DNA of 64,000 nucleotides. It comes from an uncultured Oligoflexia bacterium. GTDB taxonomy: Bacteria; Bdellovibrionota; Bacteriovoracia; Bacteriovoracales; Bacteriovoracaceae. Below the pieces are notes generated by a model. It searched no databases, was not told the origin of the DNA, and saw only the letters and a list, made by a program, of their open reading frames with translations. Position numbers and translations under genes: made by a program. Positions 8,675-18,148 of the stretch are shown piece after piece (within the stretch, counting starts at the first letter, position 1; every line of letters starts with the position of its first letter). Location: positions 1-64,000 of the forward strand of contig CAJXPQ010000006.1 of the NCBI GenBank assembly GCA_913058265.1, read 5' to 3'.

Positions 8675-10909
8675 TTAGCACTTCTCCAATGGTGCAAATT
8701 TCACTAGAAACTTTTTACGGGCTCCATCTTTGAACTTGATAACAACCTTCTCATCTTCACCAAAGCCTTCAGCATCTAAAACTAATCCCTCTCCATAGAG
8801 CTTATGCATAAGACTTGTTCCCTTAGGAAACTTATACTCTATTCTGGCAGTAGACTGAACATAAGTAGTCTCTACAAAATCACTATGATCAGAATCCTGC
8901 GAAAATTCTTCCGAATAGTCGATACCATCTTTAATAGTATTCTTCTTTATGGATTGAGACTTTTTAACACCCTCCCACTCATAAAATTCTTCCGGTATCT
9001 CATCTATAAACCTTGAAGGTGAATTGAATCGGACCTGCCCCCAAAGCATTCTTGCCTGGGCAAAACATAGATGAAGTTTCTTCATAGCTCTAGTCATTGC
9101 CACATAGAAGAGTCTTCTCTCCTCTTCAATTCCATCATCTCCATCTTCCATACTTTGAAAAGATGGAAAGACTGTTTCTTCAAGCCCTACGACAAAAACA
9201 TAATGATACTCCAGTCCCTTTGAGCCATGAATTGTCATCATAGAGACTTCTTCAATTTGCTCGTCACCCTTGTTAGCATCAAGAGTTATCGTTTCCAAGA
9301 ATCCCACCATCGAGGGTTGATCTTCATATTCCTCATATTGTTTTATAGCTGTATAAAGTTCTTCAAGATTTTCAATTCTTCCCTGCGCCTCGTATGTTTT
9401 TTCAACTTCTAGAGCCTCTAGGTAACCAGACTCATTAAGTAGCTTTTCATAGACAACACTAGGTGTTTCCGTACTTGCCGCAAGCAACTTAGATTCATGA
9501 ATCATAGTTGCAAATGAGTTTAATCCACTTCTAATTTTTGCACTTAGTTTTAAGAATCGATATTCCTCTGGCTCATCAACAATCTTATTGATAATTTCCC
9601 AAAGAGAAAGATTCATCTTAATGGCTTCATCTTCAATTTTACGTAAAGATCTTGCACCAATCCCTCTTGTGGGTGTGTTGATTATTCTACTTATTGCTAA
9701 GGAGTCTTTATCGTTAACGACACACCTGATATACGCAAGCAAGTCTTTTACTTCCTTTCTCTCATAAAATTTAATACCTGCTACAACTTTATAAGCAACA
9801 TTACTTCTTCGTAACGCATCTTCTATTAAACGAGATTGAGCATTATTGCGATAAAAAATGGCGATCTCTTTAGGGCTTACATTTTTGGTTATGAGTTTTG
9901 TTATTTCTTTTGTTATGTACTCTGCTTCTTGTTTATCATCTGGACACTCTACAACTTTAATGGAGTCACCTTGGTCATTAGAAGTCCAAAGTTTTTTTCC
10001 CTTTCTCTGTGAATTCCTTGCTATAACACTTGAAGCTGCCTCAATAATATTTTTACTCGAGCGATAATTTTGCTCTAACTTTATCAGTTTTGCATCGGGA
10101 AAGATTTTTTCAAATTCTAATATATTTCTTATATCTGCTCCACGCCAAGAGTAGATTGACTGATCTTCATCACCAACAACACAGATGTTTTTTTTCTCTT
10201 CAGATAATAATCTTACGAGTCTAAATTGTGCTCTATTTGTATCTTGGTACTCATCTACCAATACATAGTGAAATCTTTTCTGGTAGCGCTCAATAACCTC
10301 AGGAAATTTTTCAAATAAATTCAGAACACCGGTAATTAAGCTTCCAAAATCAACTGCATTAGACTTATGTAACTCTGCCTCATACTCTTGATAAAACTGA
10401 AAGAACAAATCATCTTTATCTATATCGTCGTTTGCCTCTTCATCCGTACATCCAATATAATAACCAAGGTTTTTAAGGCCATCAATATAGTATAAGACCT
10501 CACTAGGATGAACTTCTTTAACACTGATGCCACGACGGCCAAGTATTGTTTTTACAATACTCTTAGACTCTGAAGTGTCATAAATTGTAAAATTTCGGCT
10601 TAGCCCCAAGTATTGTGCTTCATTACGAAGAACTCTTGCACAAAATGAATGAAACGTGGTGACCTGAATAGCTCCAAAATCGATATCATTATCTGCTGCA
10701 ATCCTCTCTCGCATCTCTCTAGCAGCTTTATTTGAGAAAGTTACAGCGAGAATTCTAAAAGGACTCACTTTTTTTTCATCGAGAAGATACTGAATTCTTG
10801 AAACGAGGGTTCTTGTTTTTCCTGATCCTGCACCGGCCAGTATCATGACAGGACCTTCTGTCTCAATAACTGCAAGTTTCTGATTTGGATTTAGATGTTC
10901 AAGGTTCAT
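8675..10909 (-). CDS. pcrA: ATP-dependent DNA helicase, UvrD/PcrA family
   Basis: This 744-residue superfamily 1 3'-5' helicase acts in DNA repair and replication restart. The motifs run in order: LAGAGSGKTRTLVSRI (Walker A, ~24-39), TFSNKAAREMRERI (Ia), VDEYQDTNRAQ (Walker B), GDEDQSIYSWRGAD (III), LEQNYRSS (IV), MTIHGSKGLEY (V) and EEERRLFYVAMTRA (VI). The C-terminal ~60 residues form the small SH3-like domain typical of PcrA (FPKGTSLMHKLYGEG...). Its ATG shares one base with the glmS stop (TAATG), so the two are translationally coupled. Confidence 0.95.
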   Translation of the reverse strand: MNLEHLNPNQKLAVIETEGPVMILAGAGSGKTRTLVSRIQYLLDEKKVSPFRILAVTFSNKAAREMRERIAADNDIDFGAIQVTTFHSFCARVLRNEAQYLGLSRNFTIYDTSESKSIVKTILGRRGISVKEVHPSEVLYYIDGLKNLGYYIGCTDEEANDDIDKDDLFFQFYQEYEAELHKSNAVDFGSLITGVLNLFEKFPEVIERYQKRFHYVLVDEYQDTNRAQFRLVRLLSEEKKNICVVGDEDQSIYSWRGADIRNILEFEKIFPDAKLIKLEQNYRSSKNIIEAASSVIARNSQRKGKKLWTSNDQGDSIKVVECPDDKQEAEYITKEITKLITKNVSPKEIAIFYRNNAQSRLIEDALRRSNVAYKVVAGIKFYERKEVKDLLAYIRCVVNDKDSLAISRIINTPTRGIGARSLRKIEDEAIKMNLSLWEIINKIVDEPEEYRFLKLSAKIRSGLNSFATMIHESKLLAASTETPSVVYEKLLNESGYLEALEVEKTYEAQGRIENLEELYTAIKQYEEYEDQPSMVGFLETITLDANKGDEQIEEVSMMTIHGSKGLEYHYVFVVGLEETVFPSFQSMEDGDDGIEEERRLFYVAMTRAMKKLHLCFAQARMLWGQVRFNSPSRFIDEIPEEFYEWEGVKKSQSIKKNTIKDGIDYSEEFSQDSDHSDFVETTYVQSTARIEYKFPKGTSLMHKLYGEGLVLDAEGFGEDEKVVIKFKDGARKKFLVKFAPLEKC

Positions 10910-12720
10910 TATTCTACCGTTACTGATTTTGCAAGATTACGCGGTTTATCGATATCAGTACCTTTAAATTTTGCAATATGGTAACTGAGAAGTTGTAATA
11001 CAACATTTGTAACAACTGGCTTAAGATCCTTAACTCCATGATAGTTTAAACCTATAAAATAGTCTGCCGTATCTTCTAATTCTTTATTACCTGCATCTCC
11101 AACAATGAGCATAACCCCACGTCGGGCCTTTACTTCCTCAGCATTAGACAAGGTTTTCTCATATAGATCACTTGTCACAATCGCAATGTTTACCATTGTT
11201 TCATCAAACAATGCTATTGGACCATGTTTTAACTCACCAGCTGCATATCCTTCAGCATGAACATATGCAATTTCTTTTAACTTTAGCGCCCCTTCTAGAG
11301 CGATAGGATACTGCTCTCCACGGCCGGTAAAAATAAAACCTTTATAATTGTAGATCTCACGAGCAATATCTTTAATTTCACTTTCCATCGCTAACACATC
11401 ACTTACAGCGCTTGCAAGATTATCAAACTCGTTTCCAACTTCTTCTCTGTTTAAATTATTGCCTAATGACTTCGCAAATAAATATCCAATAAGAGTCATC
11501 TGTGTAAAAGCTTTCGTACTTGCAACTCCAATCTCAACTCCTGCATGAATTAATAAATTATCATCGCAGTTTCTATACAGAGTCGATCCTTCAACGTTTA
11601 CAATAGAGACTGTCTTGAGATTTTTTTCGACACAGAGCTCTTGACAGGCCAATGTGTCAGCAGTCTCTCCAGACTGAGATATAAATAAACCTAATTCGCC
11701 CTGATTAAGCTTTGGACTTCTGTAGCGAAATTCACTCGCATAGTCTGTTAGCACTCTTAACTCTGTATTTTTTTCGACAAAGTCCCTAATGACTAAGCCT
11801 GCATGTAAAGCTGTACCACATGCATTAAGATGAATGAGTGAACTGTTGAAGCTAGCAATATTTTCTAAGGATCCTTTTGCCTTACCTGTTGAGTAAATAC
11901 TATTTAACCGTTTAATTAGCTCTGGTTGCTCGAAGATTTCTTTTAGCATAAAATGCTCATACTTACCTTTCGTCGCAACTTCTCGATTTAAACTTTCCTC
12001 TTGAACTTTATAAGCACTTGAAAGATCTCCACTCTCTTCATAAAACGAGAGGCTGCCATTTGCTGAGTCCGGGTCTGCAACACAGAGTATTCCGTTCTCG
12101 GGAAAGAATATTTTTGTTGTAAATCCCACAAGAGCATAAGGATCTGAAGAAAGGTATACATCTTGGCTATCCTCATTGATTCCACAAACAAGAGGAGCAG
12201 ACTTTTTAATTGAATAGAGTCGCTTAGAGCCCTTCACCATTATAACAAATGCAGAGTTTCCAGTAACCGCATGATAGGCGCTGTATATTGCTTTATGGAT
12301 ATCATTCAGTTCATTATATGCATCCGTTAGTTTTACTAAGAATGTTTCTGAGTCTGTCTCAGACTTAAATTTATGACCTTTTGCTTTTAGTTCCTCTCTT
12401 AACTGATTCGAGTTTTCAATTATTCCGTTATGTACAATTGAGAATTGCTCGTTTGCATGTGGATGAGCATTTGTGTCATTAACCACCCCATGAGTGGCCC
12501 ATCTTGTATGACCGATACCGATAGTTGAAGCAGGCTTTTTTTCTTTAACTAATGCCTCTAAATTAGAAAGCTTTCCTTCTTTTTTAAGAAGTTTCAGCTC
12601 ACCATTTTCTTGAAAACTTATTCCGGCCGAATCATAACCCCTATACTCAAGCCTAGAAAGTCCTTCCAGTATAAGTTCAATTGCATTTGAACTACCATTA
12701 TAGCCAACAATACCGCACAT
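10909..12720 (-). CDS. glmS: Glutamine--fructose-6-phosphate aminotransferase (isomerizing)
   Basis: This 603-residue enzyme makes glucosamine-6-phosphate, the first step to UDP-GlcNAc for peptidoglycan and lipopolysaccharide. The N-terminal Cys2 of MCGIVGYNG is the glutaminase nucleophile, supported by GIGHTRWATHG and IVHNGIIEN. Two SIS domains follow (LFISQSGETADTL; FTGRGEQYPIALEGALKLKEIAY), and the protein ends with the usual KPRNLAKSVTVE. Length is standard. The start has GAGGT upstream. GlmU lies 77 bp upstream on the same strand, so consecutive hexosamine steps are clustered. No glmS ribozyme is evident. Confidence 0.97.
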   Translation of the reverse strand: MCGIVGYNGSSNAIELILEGLSRLEYRGYDSAGISFQENGELKLLKKEGKLSNLEALVKEKKPASTIGIGHTRWATHGVVNDTNAHPHANEQFSIVHNGIIENSNQLREELKAKGHKFKSETDSETFLVKLTDAYNELNDIHKAIYSAYHAVTGNSAFVIMVKGSKRLYSIKKSAPLVCGINEDSQDVYLSSDPYALVGFTTKIFFPENGILCVADPDSANGSLSFYEESGDLSSAYKVQEESLNREVATKGKYEHFMLKEIFEQPELIKRLNSIYSTGKAKGSLENIASFNSSLIHLNACGTALHAGLVIRDFVEKNTELRVLTDYASEFRYRSPKLNQGELGLFISQSGETADTLACQELCVEKNLKTVSIVNVEGSTLYRNCDDNLLIHAGVEIGVASTKAFTQMTLIGYLFAKSLGNNLNREEVGNEFDNLASAVSDVLAMESEIKDIAREIYNYKGFIFTGRGEQYPIALEGALKLKEIAYVHAEGYAAGELKHGPIALFDETMVNIAIVTSDLYEKTLSNAEEVKARRGVMLIVGDAGNKELEDTADYFIGLNYHGVKDLKPVVTNVVLQLLSYHIAKFKGTDIDKPRNLAKSVTVE

Positions 12721-12797
12721 AAATACCTCACATATTAATGTGAAACTGTACCATTATCTAATTATTCTTACCAATTGAGACAGAAATTTGCGATGTG

Positions 12798-14186
12798 TTA
12801 CTCTTTCTTTTTAATAAAGATCTTTGCCATATTCTCTTTTGTCGTTTGACGCTCTCTAGCAATTGCAAAAGCACCATCTGGAACGTCTTTATTAATTGTT
12901 GAACCTGAGCCAATATAAGCATCGCTCCCAATCTTTATTGGAGCGACCACCTGGCAATCACTACCAATAAATGAGTTTTTTCCAATTGTTGTTTTATGCT
13001 TGTTTGCCCCATCATAATTACACGTAACAAAGCCACAGCCGATATTTGTATTTTCACCAATATCTGCATCTCCAAGATAGCTAAGGTGAGAAACCTTTAC
13101 ACCATTTTCAAAATTTACTTTTTTGGTCTCAACAAAATTTCCTATCTTACAAGCTTCACCAATAACTGAACCTTCTCGCAGCCTGGCCATAGGCCCGATA
13201 GCACTTCGCTCACCAACCATTGCTCCTTCCAAATAAGAGTTAGATTTAATGATTGAATTAGCGGCGACAGTAGAGTTTTTGATTGTGGTACCAGACTCAA
13301 TAATACTGTGCTGACCGATACTTGTTTTCCCCATCAGAACAACATTAGGATATATTGTACATTCTCTTTCAATGCGAACGGTTTGCTCAATATATACAGA
13401 GTCTGAATTGATGAACCTAACTCCACTTAACTGTAGCTCTTCGAGCTTTCTTCTTCTAAGCTCTTTTTCAATCTGCTCTAACTGAATAAGATTATTTACA
13501 CCGGTAAACTCTAGGGAGTCCTTATAGCAAAGGGTTGCAACATCTAATCCTGGCTCTACAAGATCTGTCAGATAGTATTCATTCGAGTTATTTTCTTTAT
13601 TAAGGTTGTTTATATAAGAATTAATATGTTCTGTTTTAAAGATATAAAGGCCGGAGTTTACTTCATTAATTTTCTTTATTTCATCTGAAGCATCTTTTTC
13701 TTCTATAATTTTAAATCCCTTGTCTGCATGAACTATCCTGCCATAGCCAGTAGGATTAGCTAACTTAAAGGTTGCACATACAGCTTGAAGGTCATCATTT
13801 TTTATTTTATTTATAAGCTGGTCGTAAGTATTCTTTTTGATGAGTGGTGTATCTGCACATACCACAATTGTGAATTCTGCATCCTTCGCCTCTGGAGATT
13901 CATCTAAAAAAGTTTTTACAGCATGTCCTGTACCAAGTTGCTCTTTTTGGAGAATAAATTTTTTATCTAGATTAGGAAAGTTTTCGCATATATGTGTTTC
14001 AACATTTTCTGCTTTATGTCCCACGACAACATATAGTTTTTTCTCTATCTCTATCTCTGCAAGTTCTTCAATAACATAGTCCACTAAGGTTTTACCATTC
14101 GCAGGGCAAAGTGGTTTTGCTATATCAATGTTTAAACGTGTTCCCTTACCTGCTGCAAGTAGTACTATATTTATTTTGTCAGACAT
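12798..14186 (-). CDS. glmU: Bifunctional GlmU: UDP-GlcNAc pyrophosphorylase / glucosamine-1-phosphate acetyltransferase
   Basis: This 462-residue enzyme performs the last two steps to UDP-GlcNAc. The N-terminal uridyltransferase has LLAAGKGTRL (~9-18), a Lys in IAKPLCP and GTGHAV. The C-terminal half (from ~residue 255) is a left-handed beta-helix of hexapeptide repeats, ending in the acetyltransferase site (NYDGANKHKT; GSDCQVVAPIKIG). It is the first gene of the minus-strand run that continues into glmS and is divergent from lon. I could not pick a convincing promoter in the 200 bp between them. Confidence 0.95.
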   Translation of the reverse strand: MSDKINIVLLAAGKGTRLNIDIAKPLCPANGKTLVDYVIEELAEIEIEKKLYVVVGHKAENVETHICENFPNLDKKFILQKEQLGTGHAVKTFLDESPEAKDAEFTIVVCADTPLIKKNTYDQLINKIKNDDLQAVCATFKLANPTGYGRIVHADKGFKIIEEKDASDEIKKINEVNSGLYIFKTEHINSYINNLNKENNSNEYYLTDLVEPGLDVATLCYKDSLEFTGVNNLIQLEQIEKELRRRKLEELQLSGVRFINSDSVYIEQTVRIERECTIYPNVVLMGKTSIGQHSIIESGTTIKNSTVAANSIIKSNSYLEGAMVGERSAIGPMARLREGSVIGEACKIGNFVETKKVNFENGVKVSHLSYLGDADIGENTNIGCGFVTCNYDGANKHKTTIGKNSFIGSDCQVVAPIKIGSDAYIGSGSTINKDVPDGAFAIARERQTTKENMAKIFIKKKE

Positions 14187-14386
14187 TTGCTTCTATCCCT
14201 TCTCAGACGACTTATGGCCAGTTATATCAACATTCTAGCAGAAGATTTTCAGTATGAAAGTCAATAATTACAATCATTATTTTAATCTTTCTTTTAAAAA
14301 GCTTAAAGATTGCTTAAATTCCTCCCGACAAGATAAGGGCATACGGAATTGCACATTTGTTCAAATATAAGCTGGAGGAACACGTT

Positions 14387-16816
14387 ATGGTTACAAATTA
14401 TGAGGGTGAAAACATTGAGTTTAAAGATACACTCCCTCTATTACCGATTCGAGATCTTGTTGTATATCCATTCATGATCTTACCATTATATGTCGGTAGA
14501 GATTCATCAATAAAAGCTGTTGAAGAATCGATCAACAATACTGATCGTCTTATACTTCTAGCAAGTCAAAAAGATATTCAAGCAGAGAATCCAACTCCAG
14601 ATGAGATTTATAATCTCGGAACTGTTGCGATGATTATGCGAATGAGAAAGCTTCCTGATGGACGACTTAAAATACTTATTCAGGGTCTTGCAAAAGCAAG
14701 AATTCAGAATTTTGAAAAATCTGAGGATTTTTACAAAGTTAAAGTTGAAAAAGTCGAGCAGCCAGAAGTTTCTGAGACTCCTGAAGTCATCGAAGCATTA
14801 ATGAGAAATATACGTTCTAACTTAGAACAAGTTATTAATAGAGGAAAAGTTCTTTCCCCAGATATACTCATGGTACTTGAAGATATCCACAATCCGAGCA
14901 GATTAGCGGATCTTGTTTCATCTAACTTAAATTTAAAAGTGCAACAAGCACAAGAGATACTAGAAACTCTACATCCAGTAGAGCGACTACAAAACATCAA
15001 TGAAATTTTACTAAGTGAATTGCAGATTCTTGAATATCAAACAAAGATTAAATCTACGACATCTGAAGAAATCTCTAAGACCCAAAAAGAGTACTTTTTG
15101 AGAGAGCAAATTAAGCAGATGAAGAATGAATTAGGTGATGAAAGTGTTCAAGATGAATTTGGCGAAATCAGACAAAAAATTCTTAATAAGAAAATGGGTG
15201 ATGAAGTTGAATTAGAATGTCTCAAACAACTTACAAGATTAGAAAAAATGCATCCTGACTCATCTGAGTCCAGTATATTGAGAAATTATCTCGAGTGGAT
15301 GACAGACCTTCCATGGTCAGAGACCTCTGAAGAAATTACAGATCTTGACCATGCCATGAAAATTCTTGATGAAGATCACTTTGACCTAAGTAAGATTAAG
15401 GAAAGAATTCTTGAGCATCTTGCGGTTAGAACCCTAAAAGGTGGACAAGTAAGAGGTCCAATACTCTGTTTTTCTGGACCTCCTGGAGTTGGAAAAACTT
15501 CTCTTGGAAAGTCTATTGCAAAAGCAACTGGTAGAGAATTTATTAGAATTTCTCTCGGTGGTGTAAAAGATGAATCTGAGATTCGTGGGCATAGAAGAAC
15601 ATATGTTGGCGCTATGCCAGGTAGATTTATTCAGGCAATGAAACAAGCAAAAACAACAAACCCTGTTATTATGCTCGATGAAGTAGATAAACTTGGGTCT
15701 GACTATAAAGGTGATCCATCGAGTGCTCTCTTAGAAGTACTTGATCCAGAACAGAATAGTTCGTTTAGAGATCACTACCTTAATGTTCCTTTTGATCTAT
15801 CAAATGTCATGTTTGTGGCCACTGCCAATGTTTTAGAAAACATTCCTGGGCCTCTAAGAGATAGAATGGAAGTTATTAATTTAAGTGGATATACTCAAGA
15901 AGAAAAACTTGAAATTTCTCGCAGATATTTAATACCAAAGCAAATGAATGAAAATGGAATAACTGATGACCATATTGAATTTCACGATGGTGGAGTTATG
16001 AATGTCATTGATGGATTCACTAGAGAAGCTGGTTTAAGAAACCTTGAAAGGCAAATTGGATCGCTTTGTAGAAAAGTAGCAAAGAAAATAGCTGTTGGAG
16101 AATCAAGTAAAACACATATTCTTGATGATACAGTTGAAGACCTACTAGGTCCTGCTCTGTATACGAAAGAAGATGGAAAAGAGTATGATGAAGTCGGTGT
16201 TGCGACAGGCCTAGCTTGGACTGCAGCTGGTGGACAGATACTCTTTATTGAAGCAACTAAAATGAAAGGAAGAGGTGTTACTCTTACCGGACAACTTGGT
16301 GATGTCATGAAAGAGTCAGCTCAAGCAGCATTCGGCTATATTAGAAGTAATGCAGCTAAGCTTGGTATTGATGAAGATATTTTTGATGATAATGAAATAC
16401 ATATTCACCTTCCGGCCGGAGCCATTCCAAAAGATGGACCAAGTGCAGGGATTACTCTAGCAACAACAATTGTTTCTGTTCTTACTGGAACTCTAATTAG
16501 TAAAGATATTGCCATGACCGGAGAGATCACACTTACTGGAAAGGTCTTACCTGTTGGCGGAATTAAAGAGAAAGCTCTAGCAGCTATGAGAATGGGGATT
16601 GAGACAATTATCATTCCTTGGAAAAATCAAAAAGACTTAGTTGATATACCTGACCACTTTAGAAAGAAGATTAACTTTATACCAGTTAAAAACTTTTTTG
16701 AAGTACTAGATATAGCAATACTTGACTGGGAACCTCATATGACAGCAAGTAAGGCTAAGGCTAAAGAGACAAAAGAAGAAAAACCAATTATTAAACGCTC
16801 CAATCTAGCGGCATAA
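14387..16816 (+). CDS. lon: ATP-dependent Lon protease (first copy)
   Basis: This 809-residue protease degrades misfolded and regulatory proteins in the cytoplasm. An N-terminal LON substrate domain ([19 protein letters not shown]), a AAA+ module ([15 protein letters not shown]; Walker [10 protein letters not shown]) and a C-terminal Ser-Lys protease domain ([10 protein letters not shown] with the catalytic Ser; Lys in [10 protein letters not shown]) are all present. The ATG at 14387 is preferred over an upstream in-frame TTG at 14357, because GGAGGAA lies six bases before it. A strong terminator follows. A second, divergent lon lies at the end of the window. Confidence 0.96.
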   Translation: MVTNYEGENIEFKDTLPLLPIRDLVVYPFMILPLYVGRDSSIKAVEESINNTDRLILLASQKDIQAENPTPDEIYNLGTVAMIMRMRKLPDGRLKILIQGLAKARIQNFEKSEDFYKVKVEKVEQPEVSETPEVIEALMRNIRSNLEQVINRGKVLSPDILMVLEDIHNPSRLADLVSSNLNLKVQQAQEILETLHPVERLQNINEILLSELQILEYQTKIKSTTSEEISKTQKEYFLREQIKQMKNELGDESVQDEFGEIRQKILNKKMGDEVELECLKQLTRLEKMHPDSSESSILRNYLEWMTDLPWSETSEEITDLDHAMKILDEDHFDLSKIKERILEHLAVRTLKGGQVRGPILCFSGPPGVGKTSLGKSIAKATGREFIRISLGGVKDESEIRGHRRTYVGAMPGRFIQAMKQAKTTNPVIMLDEVDKLGSDYKGDPSSALLEVLDPEQNSSFRDHYLNVPFDLSNVMFVATANVLENIPGPLRDRMEVINLSGYTQEEKLEISRRYLIPKQMNENGITDDHIEFHDGGVMNVIDGFTREAGLRNLERQIGSLCRKVAKKIAVGESSKTHILDDTVEDLLGPALYTKEDGKEYDEVGVATGLAWTAAGGQILFIEATKMKGRGVTLTGQLGDVMKESAQAAFGYIRSNAAKLGIDEDIFDDNEIHIHLPAGAIPKDGPSAGITLATTIVSVLTGTLISKDIAMTGEITLTGKVLPVGGIKEKALAAMRMGIETIIIPWKNQKDLVDIPDHFRKKINFIPVKNFFEVLDIAILDWEPHMTASKAKAKETKEEKPIIKRSNLAA

Positions 16817-16820
16817 TCTA

Positions 16821-16846
16821 AAAGGGAAGCATTGCTTCCCTTTTTT
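16821..16846 (+). terminator. Rho-independent terminator after lon
   Basis: A perfect stem GGGAAGC/GCTTCCC (16824-16830 with 16834-16840), loop ATT, is followed by TTTTTT. Flanking A and T runs extend the pairing. Confidence 0.92.
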
Positions 16847-16870
16847 ATTTCAATACTTTGAATTATTCGA

Positions 16871-16876
16871 TATAAT
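16871..16876 (+). promoter_or_regulatory. Candidate -10 box for the CheY/CheX-like operon
   Basis: A perfect TATAAT lies about 29 bases before the response-regulator ATG, just after the lon terminator. The -35 region is poor (TTTCAA at 17 bp), so only the -10 is called. Confidence 0.4.
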
Positions 16877-16904
16877 AGTAATACGAACAATTAAAGGTAC
16901 ATGC

Positions 16905-17297
16905 ATGGATGCAAGTGATAAACAGTACAGAATTTTAATCGTTGATGATTCTGATTTCTCAAGACACAGTATTTCACAAATGCTGGACTCACCTCGATAT
17001 AATATTATCGGAGAAGCTGCCAACGCTAAAGAAGCGATCAATATACTAAAAGACAGAGTCGCTCATTTAGCTATTATAGATGTCGTTATGCCAGAAGTAA
17101 GTGGTATTGAGCTTGCAGAATATATTACAGAAAATTTCAAAAATACCTCTATTGTTATGATTTCATCACTTGGCCAAGAGAGTATTGTTATTGATTCAAT
17201 CTCAGCAGGTGCCAGTGACTATCTACAAAAGCCTTTTAAACGAGAAGATCTTATTACTTCCATTGAGAAAATAGTCTCGAATATTAAAGAGGATTAA
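16905..17297 (+). CDS. Single-domain response regulator (CheY-like)
   Basis: The 130 residues form one receiver domain. The acid pocket is D14-D15 (IVDDS), the phospho-acceptor is D59 (AIIDVVMPE), the switch residue is Ser87 (VMISS) and the conserved lysine is K109 (LQKPF). No output domain is present, so signalling must pass by protein binding. A CheX-like protein follows two bases after its stop, a pairing that suggests a kinase-regulator-phosphatase circuit as in chemotaxis. AAAGG precedes the ATG. Confidence 0.93.
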   Translation: MDASDKQYRILIVDDSDFSRHSISQMLDSPRYNIIGEAANAKEAINILKDRVAHLAIIDVVMPEVSGIELAEYITENFKNTSIVMISSLGQESIVIDSISAGASDYLQKPFKREDLITSIEKIVSNIKED

Positions 17298-17299
17298 TA

Positions 17300-17806
17300 A
17301 TGAAAAACTTTGTTAATGAAATTAATATTGAGCAAACAAGGTCTATTGAAGGCTACCTACAGAGCTCGTTCCTAGAAGAGTTAAATATCTACAACCAAGC
17401 TCATCTGATACTAGATTGTCCCCTTATTAAGACTTCCAAAGTAAGAAGTCAGACTAGCTTTGAAAGAGCGGTTCAATTCAATATTATTGGCGAGATTCAA
17501 GGCCAAGTTATTTGTTTTCTTGATACTTATGATAAAAAAATAAATTCTGCTGAGAGTAAATACCTCACCTCCCTTTTTGAGGAGAGCATGAATATTTTGC
17601 TTGGAAAAGTTGTCACTAACTTAGAGAATAGTCACAATTTATCAACACTCCTATCTTCTCCCATAAAAAAAGATAGCTACCAGCTAGAAGCTTCAAACTT
17701 TGAAAATAATACTTTCTCATTAAAATATAAACTCATTACAAATGCACAAGAATATGACTGTAGACTTGTCATTAATGTATTAAAGAAAAATATAATTGAG
17801 GTATAA
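17300..17806 (+). CDS. CheX/CheC-like protein, candidate CheY phosphatase
   Basis: The 168 residues have the CheC/CheX layout. A beta strand region (VQFNIIGEIQGQVICFLD, ~58-75) is followed by a helix containing ExxN (E95, N98 in FEESMNILLG), the motif that positions water to dephosphorylate CheY~P in that family. The second ExxN helix of CheC is not seen; CheX has a single one. It lies two bases after the CheY-like gene and its stop abuts the next ATG, so the pair is probably functional. I rest this on motif and context, as overall similarity is weak. Confidence 0.65.
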   Translation: MKNFVNEINIEQTRSIEGYLQSSFLEELNIYNQAHLILDCPLIKTSKVRSQTSFERAVQFNIIGEIQGQVICFLDTYDKKINSAESKYLTSLFEESMNILLGKVVTNLENSHNLSTLLSSPIKKDSYQLEASNFENNTFSLKYKLITNAQEYDCRLVINVLKKNIIEV

Positions 17807-18136
17807 ATGATTACAATGTTTTTTAAATTTACTGTTGCTTTTTTTATTAGCTTCGTTGTTCTCTCTTTTAATATTAATCAAAAAACGATTTTTGATCATA
17901 TGACTGAAATAGCTGGCCCATTAGGTAATGATGTTCAAAGATCATTAAATAAGAGCGTAAACAGAAGTATTTCAAAGTCTAAAAAGATTTTTAAGAATGC
18001 TGACCCAAAACTCGTAAATGATTCAATTCGAAGTTCTCAAAGCTCAACGTCTTCTGGAAAGATAGATGAGTTGATTCTTGAAGATATCAAGCGTGATGAA
18101 GCCAGAAAGCTCGATGAGATGATTAAAAAGAACTAG
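17807..18136 (+). CDS. Small membrane-anchored or secreted unknown protein
   Basis: This 109-residue protein has an N-terminal hydrophobic helix (FFKFTVAFFISFVVLSF, ~5-21), either a signal anchor or an uncleaved signal. A polar, Ser/Lys-rich tail follows and ends in a charged helix. No family is recognised. It abuts the CheX-like gene and lies 12 bp before ccoI, so all four genes may form one operon. GAGGT precedes the ATG. Confidence 0.7.
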   Translation: MITMFFKFTVAFFISFVVLSFNINQKTIFDHMTEIAGPLGNDVQRSLNKSVNRSISKSKKIFKNADPKLVNDSIRSSQSSTSSGKIDELILEDIKRDEARKLDEMIKKN

Positions 18137-18148
18137 TAGAAGATAGAA

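Noticed and set aside
12721-12797. glmS ribozyme or riboswitch upstream of glmS
   Set aside because: The gap is only 77 bases and shows no ribozyme-like core; the element is typical of Gram-positive bacteria.
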